This document shows positions 1 to 7,415 of a DNA stretch of 64,000 nt, in pieces. Numbering within the stretch: the stretch's first letter is position 1; each line of letters begins with the position of its first letter. Under the pieces are notes generated by a model. That model had not been told where the DNA came from. It made no database searches and worked only from the letters and a program-made list of their open reading frames with translations. The DNA is taken from contig NZ_FXAZ01000004.1 of assembly GCF_900177815.1 (NCBI RefSeq), positions 372,001 to 436,000 on the forward strand. The letters run 5' to 3'. The position numbers and the translations under genes were made by a program. The stretch is from Paenibacillus aquistagni (lineage in GTDB: Bacteria; Bacillota; Bacilli; Paenibacillales; Paenibacillaceae).

Positions 1-460
1 GCGCTGTTCACTCGAACATGGATCATTATAATTTTTTTAAGAAGGTAATTTACTCGAATTCATTTGGTTTGCATATCCTGCAAGGCTAAACTTGTGATTC
101 GTAATGTAGAATGAATTCGCAATTACGAGGACGGCTACTGTCCTGAACAGCCCGGATGTTACCGCATCCGGGCTTATTTGTCTCCAAAAGGCTGTTTTGT
201 TTCTACTAGACTTTTTACAATATGAGAATTTGTGTTTCACACTATACCTAGACCTCATCTTTATTACATTGAGATAAAGATCTATCGACCAGAATCGACT
301 AAGTCCTAAGACTACTGAACGATTTCCACCTTAAAGTTGCAGGAATTTAATCCTGATAAATATAGACCTCACATTAAAATTCATTAAAAAGGAACAGTAT
401 CTTTTTATGTTATTTATCGGTATGTTTATTACAGTGAATTATGGGAGGTAAAGGAATTTT
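1..460. other. AT-rich intergenic stretch
   Basis: No convincing coding region is seen. The stretch contains one clear hairpin (149-180) and otherwise AT-rich sequence with short reading frames lacking ribosome sites. It leads into the protease remnant, whose putative ribosome site GGGAGG lies at 443-448. Confidence 0.5.
149..180 (+). terminator. Hairpin, probable terminator
   Basis: A perfect 10-bp stem (AGCCCGGATG at 149-158 with CATCCGGGCT at 165-174) closes a 6-nt loop and is followed by a moderately T-rich tail. It probably ends transcription of a gene lying before the window. Confidence 0.6.
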
Positions 461-720
461 AAGAAAAAACTAAAATAATTGTCATAATCCTAATCGCACT
501 TACGAACTTAGCAACTCCAATTCCTAATGATACAAATATAAAGTGCGTGACCACCCATGAGGTCGGCCACTCAGTAGGTTTGGCGCATACTAACGTGGTC
601 AATTCTACGTTAAAGTCACAATCCATCATGACATCTGGTGAAGATTCATTTGTAAATTGGAACAACACCTCACCTTCTAGCTATGATAAAGATGAGCTTC
701 TTTCTAAGTGGGGATATTAA
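460..720 (+). pseudogene. Remnant of a secreted matrixin-type zinc metalloprotease
   Basis: In one frame (463-720, stop TAA at 718) the sequence reads a zinc-protease core: HEVGHSVGLAH (556-588) fits HExxHxxGxxH, and SIM with ATG at 628 fits the Met-turn of the metzincin/matrixin clan. Upstream, a Lys-rich then hydrophobic stretch resembles a signal peptide. No start codon lies in frame: the position expected after GGGAGG (443-448) is TTT at 458-460, and the KKKLK leader is in another frame, so a one-base loss near 473-475 is likely. Matrixins normally have well over 100 residues before the zinc helix; here about 30 remain, implying an internal deletion. A short functional product cannot be fully excluded but is unlikely. 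Confidence 0.65.
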
Positions 721-739
721 TATATAGGAGGACATTGGA

Positions 740-1330
740 ATGTTATTAAAAAATAAAAGCATCATTATTTCTCTGATCCTGGCCTTAATTATTGGAGGAG
801 CCACTTATTACTACTTTGCTATTTATAATTCTGTTCGTGATGTTTTTGTAGCATCTACCTACAAGGGGTTTCCGACAGCACCCTCGCTGTTTTCAGGTGC
901 TGATCTTGTTGTGATTGGAACTCCAATCAAAGACTTCAAAGACCGAAAATTACATTTATGGAAACTACCTAATGGTGGCATTATGGATATTGCAACGTAT
1001 ACAGAGCTCAAAGTCGAGAAAGTGTTAAAAGGGCCAAAAGAAGACGCTGTTGATCTCACCGTTTTTGAGCCGATAGGAGTGTATCAAACCTTCGAGGGCA
1101 AACGAAGAATGGCTTATGAAGGCTATACCGAAATGAAAAAGGATAGCAAGTATTTAATTTTTTTGGGGAAGAACGCATATGGGCAGTATAGCGTTATTAA
1201 CATGCAAGCTGGCAAGTTCAATCTTGATGGAACAGATCCAGACGATACAAAAGGAAGCTCCATTAAGTCAGGCATTTTTGCAGATCTTAAGTCTAAATAT
1301 TCACAGGAAATATTCACACAGAGTTTTTAG
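740..1330 (+). CDS. Secreted or membrane-anchored hypothetical protein
   Basis: A 196-aa protein with one N-terminal hydrophobic segment (about residues 8-29) that serves as signal or anchor, followed by a soluble domain of about 165 residues. The ATG follows TAGGAGG at 724-730. The core 'ADLVVIGTP...TELKVEKVLKGP' resembles extracytoplasmic beta-rich proteins found in Bacillus relatives, often near secreted enzymes, but I cannot name a function. It lies 20 bp after the metalloprotease remnant on the same strand, so both may once have formed an operon, the protein perhaps being an accessory of the protease (inference). Composition is AT-rich like the remnant and unlike genes further right. Confidence 0.75.
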   Translation: MLLKNKSIIISLILALIIGGATYYYFAIYNSVRDVFVASTYKGFPTAPSLFSGADLVVIGTPIKDFKDRKLHLWKLPNGGIMDIATYTELKVEKVLKGPKEDAVDLTVFEPIGVYQTFEGKRRMAYEGYTEMKKDSKYLIFLGKNAYGQYSVINMQAGKFNLDGTDPDDTKGSSIKSGIFADLKSKYSQEIFTQSF

Positions 1331-1354
1331 AAGTAAATCGTCTATATGACATCA

Positions 1355-1399
1355 GAACAGAAGCCTGCTATGCCTTGCGGTGTAGTCAGGCTTTTGTTC
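1355..1399 (+). terminator. Terminator after secreted hypothetical
   Basis: GAACAGAAGCCTG (1355-1367) pairs with CAGGCTTTTGTTC (1387-1399) with a single mismatch; the 3' arm carries the T-rich stretch. It separates the AT-rich unit from yojF-bshB2. Confidence 0.6.
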
Positions 1400-1508
1400 T
1401 ATCATTTGTCTACCCGATCTATTTTCGATTGGCATTGCGTCATACCCGTATTACGCCTAAAATAAAGGATGATAAGTCAACAACGACATACAAAAGAAGG
1501 TGGATGAG

Positions 1509-1856
1509 ATGATGCAGCCCATTAGGCCTGAGCTTGTTCAGGAGATGCTGGATGCTTTGAAGGGCGAACCCGTCTACCTGCATCTTGAGATGACGACAGG
1601 GGCATATGCCAATAAGCGCAATCAATCGATGCTTACTGCCTCAGCCTTTATCACCAATGCTGAGGTGCGCTACAGCCAAGGCTCCATTGCGGGACAAGGC
1701 CCATATCGAATTGGGTTGAAGACAGAGACGGGCTGGGTATATGCACAGGGACTGACCCATTGGGAAGAGCAGGAGAAGGATCGGATTATTGCAGCAGGAC
1801 ATGATGACGAAGGCAAGCTTGTTGTTGCTTTCCAGCTGTCCAAGCAGCCATTCTAA
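1509..1856 (+). CDS. yojF: YojF family protein (DUF1806)
   Basis: A 115-aa cytoplasmic protein matching the YojF family, which in Bacillus relatives is encoded directly before the bacillithiol deacetylase yojG/bshB2. The ATG at 1509 is chosen because AGAAGGTGG (1495-1503) sits 5 nt upstream; an ATG at 1512 and an in-frame GTG at 1500 are alternatives. There are no membrane segments. The biochemical role is not established; the tight pairing with bshB2 (32-bp gap, next start at 1889) suggests an accessory role in bacillithiol metabolism (inference). Confidence 0.85.
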   Translation: MMQPIRPELVQEMLDALKGEPVYLHLEMTTGAYANKRNQSMLTASAFITNAEVRYSQGSIAGQGPYRIGLKTETGWVYAQGLTHWEEQEKDRIIAAGHDDEGKLVVAFQLSKQPF

Positions 1857-1888
1857 GCAATGAGCCTGAAACAATAGAGGAGAACAAC

Positions 1889-2542
1889 ATGGAACCTAAC
1901 ACGATATTAGTCGTGCTGCCTCACCCTGATGATGAAGGCATTATCGCAGGGACGCTTATTCAGTATGCGAAGCAGGGCGCCGAGATTACGTATATATGTT
2001 TGACCTTAGGGGAGATGGGACGCAATCTAGGCATGCCGCCATTTGCCAACCGAGTAACCCTGCCGGAAATAAGAAGACAAGAGCTCCACGCCTGCTGCGG
2101 GATCATCGGCATCCAGCAGGTGGAGAGCTGGGGACTGATGGACAAGACGGTTGAGTTTGAGGATCAGGAGCTGTGGATTCAACGGATAATGGATAAAATG
2201 AAAGAGCTGAAGCCATCGCTTGTTCTGACCTTCTACCCCGGACACGGCGTGCATCCAGACCATGATGCGGCTGGCCGCATGACCATTGAGGCGATGAGGC
2301 GCTTGTCTCCAGAGGAACGCCCAGTCGTCCATGGGATTGCCATGACCGCTCATGCGAAGGACCTGCTTGGGCCAGCCGATGTCGTTCATGATGTCACCGC
2401 CTATGTGGAACAGAAGATTCGAGCGATTCAAGCACACAAGAGTCAATTCCAGCTCTTGATCGGCAATGGCTCCTTCGAGGATCCGAAGCGCCTTGCGCAT
2501 TACCGCACAGAGCGGCTGTGGACGTATCGCTTCGATGATTAA
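1889..2542 (+). CDS. bshB2: Bacillithiol biosynthesis deacetylase BshB2
   Basis: A 217-aa zinc-dependent N-acetylglucosaminyl-malate deacetylase of the PIG-L/LmbE family. It removes the acetyl group from GlcNAc-malate, the second step of bacillithiol synthesis in the cytoplasm. The metal-binding motif HPDDE (residues 12-16) and the second ligand region HPDHD (122-126) are both present and length is normal for BshB2/YojG. Adjacent yojF is the usual neighbour. AGAGGAG stands before the ATG. No bshA or bshC is visible here, as is usual because the bacillithiol genes are scattered. A bacilliredoxin gene at 34716 belongs to the same redox system. Confidence 0.9.
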   Translation: MEPNTILVVLPHPDDEGIIAGTLIQYAKQGAEITYICLTLGEMGRNLGMPPFANRVTLPEIRRQELHACCGIIGIQQVESWGLMDKTVEFEDQELWIQRIMDKMKELKPSLVLTFYPGHGVHPDHDAAGRMTIEAMRRLSPEERPVVHGIAMTAHAKDLLGPADVVHDVTAYVEQKIRAIQAHKSQFQLLIGNGSFEDPKRLAHYRTERLWTYRFDD

Positions 2543-2552
2543 TAGAAATGGT

Positions 2553-2608
2553 AGCTTTCCTTTGGATAGACGGGTTTTACAGCCTGCTGCCGAAGGGGAG
2601 CTTTTTTA
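2553..2608 (+). terminator. Terminator after bshB2
   Basis: AGCTTTCCTT (2553-2562) pairs with AAGGGGAGCT (2593-2602), using two G-U pairs, followed by TTTTTT. The 30-nt loop contains a weaker inner palindrome. Confidence 0.5.
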
Positions 2609-2792
2609 TTTGGTTGTTATGGATGTGATGGGAACGTTCTTATACAAGATATAAGTTCAAGAGCATGGATATTTATGATAGCCACTCGTAAGTAAATCAG
2701 TTACGCTATATTCTGTATCTATTGAATAATTTAGATCTCATTTCTGGCATCAAGATAATGAGGAAAAATACTATTCTAGAAAGGAATACAAC

Positions 2793-3380
2793 ATGTCACA
2801 CATAGAAGATAAATTTGAAGGTCCTGTGGAGTCGAATGAGGAATGTGAGGGGAGTGTTGAACTTACTACATCCGATATTTTAGAAAATCTATATTGGACC
2901 TTGAGTTTAGTCAAAGAAATTCAGGATATTGAAAATTTAGAAGCGTACTCAAAAAGAAAACCAATAAATTTTCATTTTATTATTCACGTTATGTTAGGAT
3001 CGTTTAGTTTGTTATTCCTTATGAGTGTTTACTATATATTGGAGAGTTCCTATCATATTCGGTTTCCTGATTATTTAGATATAAATGGTAAAAAAAGTTC
3101 CTATTATTATATTTTGGCTTATCCTGTGATCGTTTTACTTGTTAATAGACTCACTCTCCTATACAAATGGATGAAATACTCTTCAAGGGTCAAGCAGAAC
3201 AATCAATTATTACCTGGTGTTAAAGAAAATCTATATCACGAATCAATTGTACCCTCGGAATATTGGAGTCCCTCTAATGTCAGTACTCTTATTAAGTATT
3301 TCGAACAAGAGAGAGTGTCTAACATGGGCGAGGCTCTTAATATGCTGGATGAAGAGATTAGACATCAAGAAAAGATGTAA
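2793..3380 (+). CDS. Hypothetical protein with two membrane segments
   Basis: A 195-aa protein of unrecognised family. The N-terminal 60 residues are acidic and hydrophilic. Two hydrophobic segments follow (about residues 67-88 and 107-126), then a charged C-terminal region of about 70 residues, so both ends are probably on the same side of the membrane. The ATG follows GAAAGGAAT. Codon use is AT-rich compared with neighbours, and it stands alone between a terminator and a convergent gene, features typical of an accessory gene. No domain allows a functional call. Confidence 0.7.
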   Translation: MSHIEDKFEGPVESNEECEGSVELTTSDILENLYWTLSLVKEIQDIENLEAYSKRKPINFHFIIHVMLGSFSLLFLMSVYYILESSYHIRFPDYLDINGKKSSYYYILAYPVIVLLVNRLTLLYKWMKYSSRVKQNNQLLPGVKENLYHESIVPSEYWSPSNVSTLIKYFEQERVSNMGEALNMLDEEIRHQEKM

Positions 3381-3544
3381 AAGCTAGAGGAAATCAGGAG
3401 TGTTGCTCATTAGTATCAAATAGCATACAAAATGCAAGTACATAATATCTGCGCACATAAGCCACAGTTTTTTATGGAGAGAGAAATGTCGATTTATGTG
3501 TAACAATGTCACACGTGGAACAAGATAATATTGGTAATAAAAAT

Positions 3545-3595
3545 GAGGCCGTTCCTTGCATGGATATAAACTGAGGGGCAAAGAAGGCCTCTTTT
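3545..3595. terminator. Terminator between convergent genes
   Basis: GAGGCC (3545-3550) pairs with GGCCTC (3586-3591), extended by further pairs interrupted by small bulges, followed by TTTTC. It lies between the + strand gene ending at 3380 and the - strand gene ending at 3637. Confidence 0.45.
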
Positions 3596-3636
3596 CTGTA
3601 CAGTCAGCTCTACACGAATTCCATTTTACGAGCAAT

Positions 3637-3987
3637 CTACAGCCTTAGCATAATCGTCTCAATAATGGCCGCGGCCCCTGCCACAGCGAGGATAACTAAT
3701 AGCCATATCGCATAAGGCACAAACAGCCACAGCAGAGTAAGGATAAGACTTGACCAGACGCCCATGCACCAATGGCAGGTGAAGAGCATCCCAAGCCAAC
3801 GCTTGAGCCCTTTTGGCGCTACTTCATGCTGTACAGCCTGCTGCCCATGATCTAAGGTGACGATGGTTGTCGTCACAAACAAGCGGCGCAGAGGAGCTGT
3901 AATATCGTCATAGACAAGCAAATGAGTAAGCCTGAAGCTTGCAAGAATAAGAATAAGCAGAAATAAACCGGAGAAGGATGCCAGCAT
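3637..3987 (-). CDS. DUF1360 membrane protein
   Basis: A 116-aa protein of the DUF1360 family, whose Bacillus members (YjcA, YngL) include a sporulation-associated one. It has an N-terminal hydrophobic segment (about 4-20) with the family motif 'ASFRLTHLLVYD', a short amphipathic middle, the Cys motif CxxC (FTCHWCMGVW), and a long C-terminal hydrophobic region. The ATG at 3987 is preceded by AAGGAGGTGA at optimal distance; the frame also has a GTG at 3999, inside the ribosome site. It is divergent from a small ORF with a sigma-K-like promoter, compatible with sporulation-time expression (inference). Confidence 0.8.
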   Translation of the reverse strand: MLASFSGLFLLILILASFRLTHLLVYDDITAPLRRLFVTTTIVTLDHGQQAVQHEVAPKGLKRWLGMLFTCHWCMGVWSSLILTLLWLFVPYAIWLLVILAVAGAAAIIETIMLRL

Positions 3988-4093
3988 GGTCCCGTTCACC
4001 TCCTTCCCGCGTGCTTGTATTGAACATCTAACTGATCGTCATGGACTATCGATCCAAACCGTATTGCTAGAAATCGAGGACATGTTCGTCCAA

Positions 4094-4120
4094 ACCTCTT
4101 CATTGTTTCTGCATATACTA
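4094..4120 (+). promoter_or_regulatory. Sigma-K-like promoter
   Basis: AC at 4094-4095, a 16-bp spacer, then CATATACTA at 4112-4120 fit the mother-cell sigma-K consensus (AC...CATANNNTA). It lies 28 bp before the start codon of the small ORF at 4148. Confidence 0.5.
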
Positions 4121-4147
4121 GATAAGAGAAAGGGGAGGTGAGCTAGG

Positions 4148-4312
4148 ATGTGTTTTTGCCGCTCGGTGAATCAGGCTCAACAGCAGCAGCGTAATCAATC
4201 CTTGTGGAAGCAAGGAAGTCAGACACTTCCTGTACAGATTGTCAGCAAGGGAACAGGGGTGCCCGATGTCCAACCTATTGTCATCTACCCAACGGCCCCA
4301 AGAGCGAAGTGA
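4148..4312 (+). CDS. Small Cys/Gln-rich protein, possible spore coat component
   Basis: A 54-aa reading frame from ATG 4148 to TGA 4310. AGGGGAGGTGAG (4131-4142) provides an excellent ribosome site. The product begins MCFCRSV, has a run of four Gln, and is otherwise polar without membrane segments. I do not recognise a family. The sigma-K-like motif just upstream and the two N-terminal cysteines suggest a late sporulation, coat-type protein, but that rests on promoter resemblance alone. Confidence 0.55.
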   Translation: MCFCRSVNQAQQQQRNQSLWKQGSQTLPVQIVSKGTGVPDVQPIVIYPTAPRAK

Positions 4313-4474
4313 GTTGTTCTATCCTAATATATTCTATGTACGGGAGAGGGTGCGCCTAATCTAGCTGGTTAGACGCAATGTGCTAGTGTATGGGGATTGG
4401 TGTCGGAGAATGATTGGTCGAATGACAGCAGCATCTTCAATACCGTTTTTGAAATGGAATCGACAGCTTAATGC

Positions 4475-4519
4475 ACCACTCTCTGACTTTTGAATCAGGA
4501 AGGAGGAGGGTGGTTTTTT
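4475..4519 (+). terminator. Probable terminator
   Basis: ACCAC and CTC (4475-4483) pair with GAG and GTGGT (4506-4514), with one mismatch between the two blocks, followed by TTTTT. The stem is modest. Confidence 0.4.
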
Positions 4520-4764
4520 ATGCTTAGGTAGGAGAGAAAGTTTTCTATTAGAGTACTAATTTCTATTCCTTACAAGGGCCTCTATTGCTGCTTTTTATTT
4601 GATTAACAATAAGAATCGCTAATGGTTAACGCCCTCAAATATTTCGATGGAGACACGATGATGATGAGATGATTCATGACCGTTCATGATGACGCGTGGA
4701 TTCAATATGCCGGTAGTTTTTTCGCGATTATGATGGGCGCAATTGTGATTAAATGTATAAAAAT

Positions 4765-4797
4765 ACCTCCTGTGCACAAAATACCCGTACAGGAGGT
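4765..4797 (+). promoter_or_regulatory. Hairpin sequestering the SRAP ribosome-binding site
   Basis: ACCTCCTGT (4765-4773) is the exact reverse complement of ACAGGAGGT (4789-4797), with a 15-nt loop. The 3' arm is the ribosome site of the gene starting at 4805, so the mRNA can fold to hide it. This is a candidate cis-acting translational switch. Confidence 0.6.
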
Positions 4798-4804
4798 GGG
4801 GCCC

Positions 4805-5479
4805 ATGTGCCGCCAATATTCGATCAGCTCGGACTTTCAAGAGATTCAATCTTATTTTGCAATTGATGAAAGCCTTATGTACTATCGTCCTAGATATAAT
4901 GCGCTGCCGACACAGTCTGTACCGGCGATCACACTTGAAGATGGCAAACGCACGCTGCAGAGCTTCCGCTGGGGCTTAGTTCCTTTCTGGGCACCAGATG
5001 CAGTCAATGCAGACCTATGGAACGTGCATGAGAATGAGGCCTATCGCAAGGTTATTGAGAAGCAGCGCTGTGTGATTCCCTGCAACGGGTTCTATTATTG
5101 GAAAAAGGAAGAGAAACGGATGCATCCGTTAAGGGTGGTGCTCCGTACGAATGGCATTTTCGGGCTGGCTGGGCTCTATGAATGCTGGCGCAGTGCCAAA
5201 GGAGACATTCACCGCACATGCACCATTCTGATGACGAGAGCGAATGGGCTCGTTGGGGAATATGATCGCCGCATGCCAGCGGTGCTGGAGTCTGACGAGA
5301 TCGCAAAGTGGCTGGAACCCGACTTGCTGGAGATGGAGTATTTGAATCGGCTGCTGAAGCCGTCTTCGGAGGAGCGCTGGCGCGCTTATCCAGTCTCTCC
5401 CCAGATCCAGCATGCGCATGTGGATGAACTGTCCTGCATACAGGAGATGGATCTGAAGCAGGCATGGGTAAAGAGCTAG
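4805..5479 (+). CDS. SRAP family protein (YedK/HMCES-like), divergent
   Basis: A 224-aa SOS response-associated peptidase family protein; such proteins crosslink to abasic sites in single-stranded DNA through Cys2. ATG at 4805 places Cys at position 2 and follows AGGAGGT. The conserved Asn (N73, in 'LWNVHEN') and the fold motifs 'FRWGLVPFW', 'RCVIPCNGFYYW' and 'RRMPAVL' are present. Two residues needed for catalysis in YedK are not: the Glu of GFYEW is Tyr (Y98), and the His before 'xRMP' is Asp (D154). The usual MCGR start is MCRQ. I believe similar variants occur in other Paenibacillus, so it may be a subfamily that crosslinks but does not self-release (inference). Confidence 0.85.
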   Translation: MCRQYSISSDFQEIQSYFAIDESLMYYRPRYNALPTQSVPAITLEDGKRTLQSFRWGLVPFWAPDAVNADLWNVHENEAYRKVIEKQRCVIPCNGFYYWKKEEKRMHPLRVVLRTNGIFGLAGLYECWRSAKGDIHRTCTILMTRANGLVGEYDRRMPAVLESDEIAKWLEPDLLEMEYLNRLLKPSSEERWRAYPVSPQIQHAHVDELSCIQEMDLKQAWVKS

Positions 5480-5803
5480 AAAGTGATAATTAGATCATCC
5501 GCTAGATCCCTAATAGTCTATAGAGAAGAGCTATGGATCAGTAATACAGAAAGAAGGTAATGGGGCTAACTTGCGTTTTCTTCTATATAATTGAGCTTCG
5601 ATAAGCCGCATCAGCGAAATGAACGGCGCTTCAATGCTAGAATAAGCTGCAAGCTGGCATAAAGGCGTTGTTCGAGGAACGCTGCGGCTTATTGGCGCTT
5701 CTTGGGGATAGTTGGATTTATGATATAATGAAGCGAGTGAAGGATTGGTTCGTGAAGCTAACGGCTTGAAGCGTACAGGCTGCAGCAAAGGAGGAAATGC
5801 AAC
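5480..5803. other. Intergenic region with long inverted repeat and promoter
   Basis: No gene is supported. It contains a 10-bp perfect inverted repeat, ATAAGCCGCA (5601-5610) with TGCGGCTTAT (5683-5692), enclosing a smaller hairpin (GCGTT 5665-5669 with AACGC 5678-5682), and the promoter at 5702-5729. Confidence 0.55.
5702..5729 (+). promoter_or_regulatory. Sigma-A-type promoter for the nuclease gene
   Basis: TTGGGG (5702-5707), 16-bp spacer, TATAAT (5724-5729). It lies 74 bp before the start of the PD-(D/E)XK protein. Confidence 0.55.
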
Positions 5804-6769
5804 ATGCCGCCAAGACCTTATCCTGATTGGTCGTGGTCGCCATCGCGACATCATTTGTTTCAGGAGTGCCGCCGCAAATACTACTATCATTATTATGCCG
5901 CACATAATGGGTGGTTCTTGGATGCGCCTCCTGCTGCACGACAGGCGTATCGCTTAAAGCAGATGAGCAGCCTGTATCTTGTGTTTGGAGAGGCTGTTCA
6001 TAAGATGGCTGAGGAGACGGTGCAATTATATCATCAATACGGCCGCCCGCTAGAGCAAGGCGAGATGGTAAGGCGAATTCGCCATATGCTGAATCAAGCC
6101 TATAAAGATTCGCTTCGTGTGGAGGAATGGAAGCAGCAGCCGAAGCAGCGTACGATGCTTCAGGAAATGTACTACTTGGGCACGCTGCCTGAGAAGGCGC
6201 AGGAGGCGATCAAGCAGCGAATCCCGATTCTTGCGGATCGGCTGCTTCAAAGTGAGAGCCTGCAGCACTTCATGCATGCGGACCATTGTCACTTGGTCGA
6301 ACTGGAGAAGCTCAATACCATGGATATGGGCGATACGATGGTCTATGTGAAGCTTGACTGGATGTATCGGCAGGCAGACCAATATATCATTGTGGATTGG
6401 AAGACAGGGCAGGAAGATGAGCGCAACGATGTCCAGCTGCGATTGTATGGTTGGTATGTCCATGAGAATTACGGCATTCCTTACGATCGAATTCAGATTC
6501 GCACAGAGTACCTGCTGAGCGGAAAGTGCAAGATGGATCAGGTGACCGAGCATGAGATGAATGAGCTGGTTGCATATGCTGAAGCCAGCATTGCTGAGAT
6601 GAGAAGCTATTTGGCGGAACCTTCGCTGAATCAGCCGAAGCCGATGGAAGCCTTTGAGGTCACACAAGACGAGCGCAAGTGCAGACAATGCGCGTTTCGT
6701 GAAATGTGTGAGGGCGCGTCGCCTAATCTATTTCTTGATGAAGAGCCAGATGCTGGACAGGTCTCTTAA
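5804..6769 (+). CDS. PD-(D/E)XK nuclease, Cas4/RecB-like with iron-sulfur cysteines
   Basis: A 321-aa cytoplasmic protein of the PD-(D/E)XK superfamily resembling RecB/AddB C-terminal and Cas4 nuclease domains. Cys22 near the N-terminus and a C-terminal CxxCx5C set (Cys293, 296, 302) form the four-Cys arrangement that holds a 4Fe-4S cluster in AddB and Cas4. Nuclease motifs are the 'FGEAVH' helix (H66), an Asp in 'VKLDWMY', 'VDWKTG' and 'DVQLRLYGWY'. Ribosome site AAAGGAGG lies before ATG 5804. No CRISPR repeats or cas genes are nearby, so a DNA repair role as a stand-alone nuclease is more likely than adaptation. The substrate is unknown. Confidence 0.8.
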   Translation: MPPRPYPDWSWSPSRHHLFQECRRKYYYHYYAAHNGWFLDAPPAARQAYRLKQMSSLYLVFGEAVHKMAEETVQLYHQYGRPLEQGEMVRRIRHMLNQAYKDSLRVEEWKQQPKQRTMLQEMYYLGTLPEKAQEAIKQRIPILADRLLQSESLQHFMHADHCHLVELEKLNTMDMGDTMVYVKLDWMYRQADQYIIVDWKTGQEDERNDVQLRLYGWYVHENYGIPYDRIQIRTEYLLSGKCKMDQVTEHEMNELVAYAEASIAEMRSYLAEPSLNQPKPMEAFEVTQDERKCRQCAFREMCEGASPNLFLDEEPDAGQVS

Positions 6770-6802
6770 CAATGGAATATTGCGGATAAAATAAACAATA
6801 CT

Positions 6803-6845
6803 AAGGCGATGGCCCCTTATCTGAAGGGGGAACATCGCCTTTTTT
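6803..6845 (+). terminator. Terminator after nuclease gene
   Basis: AAGGCGATG (6803-6811) pairs with CATCGCCTT (6833-6841), with an inner GCCCC/GGGGG pairing, followed by a T run. Confidence 0.8.
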
Positions 6846-6890
6846 GTGCACCAATTTCACCAATCGTTCTTATAATAATAAAAAAATCGT

Positions 6891-6946
6891 TTGAATGTTT
6901 GAGTGAATGGTGATATATTGAAATCAATAATCAAACAATCATTTGA
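6891..6946 (+). promoter_or_regulatory. cadCA promoter and CadC operator
   Basis: Promoter TTGAAT (6891-6896), 17-bp spacer, TATATT (6914-6919). An inverted repeat TCAAA-N6-TTTGA lies at 6931-6946, overlapping the expected start of transcription. Half-sites and spacing match the known staphylococcal cad operator (TCAAATAAATATTTGA), so binding of CadC would block RNA polymerase until metal releases it. Confidence 0.75.
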
Positions 6947-6983
6947 ATATATAAATGAGATGACAGGTGGAGGAGCTGAGATC

Positions 6984-7415
6984 ATGGTAGCAAAGCCGTT
7001 GAAGAACAAGCGGAAGGAACAGGAGATAGAGATCGGCAAGGACGATGTCTGCGAGATCGTCTGCTATGATGCGGAGAAGGTTCAGTCACTGAAGGGCTTG
7101 GTGCAAGATGATGAGGTCCAGCGCATGGCACAGATGTTCAAGGCGCTGTCTGACCCTACCCGCATGAAGATGGCGGCTTATATGGACAAAGGCGAGGAGC
7201 TGTGTGTGTGCGATATGGCGCTCTTAACCGGTCAATCCATTGCAACGACATCCCATCATCTGCGCTTAATGAAGAACCTTGGCATTGCCAAGTCGCGCAA
7301 GGAAGGAAAGAATGTCTTCTATACATTGACAGACCATCATATCCGGACTTTGGTTCGCATGACGGAAGAGCATATGAGAGAGGAGCATTGTCATGACAGC
7401 GAAAGCGAACACTAG
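6984..7415 (+). CDS. cadC: CadC, metal-sensing ArsR/SmtB family repressor
   Basis: A 143-aa winged-helix repressor. All four thiol ligands of the CadC heavy-metal site are visible: Cys23 and Cys27 in the N-terminal arm ('DVCEIVCYD') and Cys74 and Cys76 in 'ELCVCD'. The recognition helix region reads 'TGQSIATTSHHLRLM'. A C-terminal His-containing tail may add metal ligands. ATG 6984 is chosen because GGTGGAGG stands just upstream; the frame is open further 5' but would run through the operator. It overlaps cadA by 23 bp. Expected inducers are Cd(II), Pb(II) and perhaps Zn(II). Confidence 0.9.
   Translation: MVAKPLKNKRKEQEIEIGKDDVCEIVCYDAEKVQSLKGLVQDDEVQRMAQMFKALSDPTRMKMAAYMDKGEELCVCDMALLTGQSIATTSHHLRLMKNLGIAKSRKEGKNVFYTLTDHHIRTLVRMTEEHMREEHCHDSESEH

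Larger units (their letters stand above)
4313..4804. other. Intergenic region with terminator and translation-control hairpin
   Basis: No gene is supported in these 490 bases. They hold a probable terminator (4475-4519) and, at the right edge, a perfect hairpin covering the ribosome site of the next gene (4765-4797). Open frames running through on both strands lack ribosome sites. Confidence 0.55.

Noticed and set aside
5804-6769. Cas4 of a CRISPR-Cas system
   Set aside because: The fold and Cys set match, but there are no repeats, spacers or other cas genes anywhere in the window.
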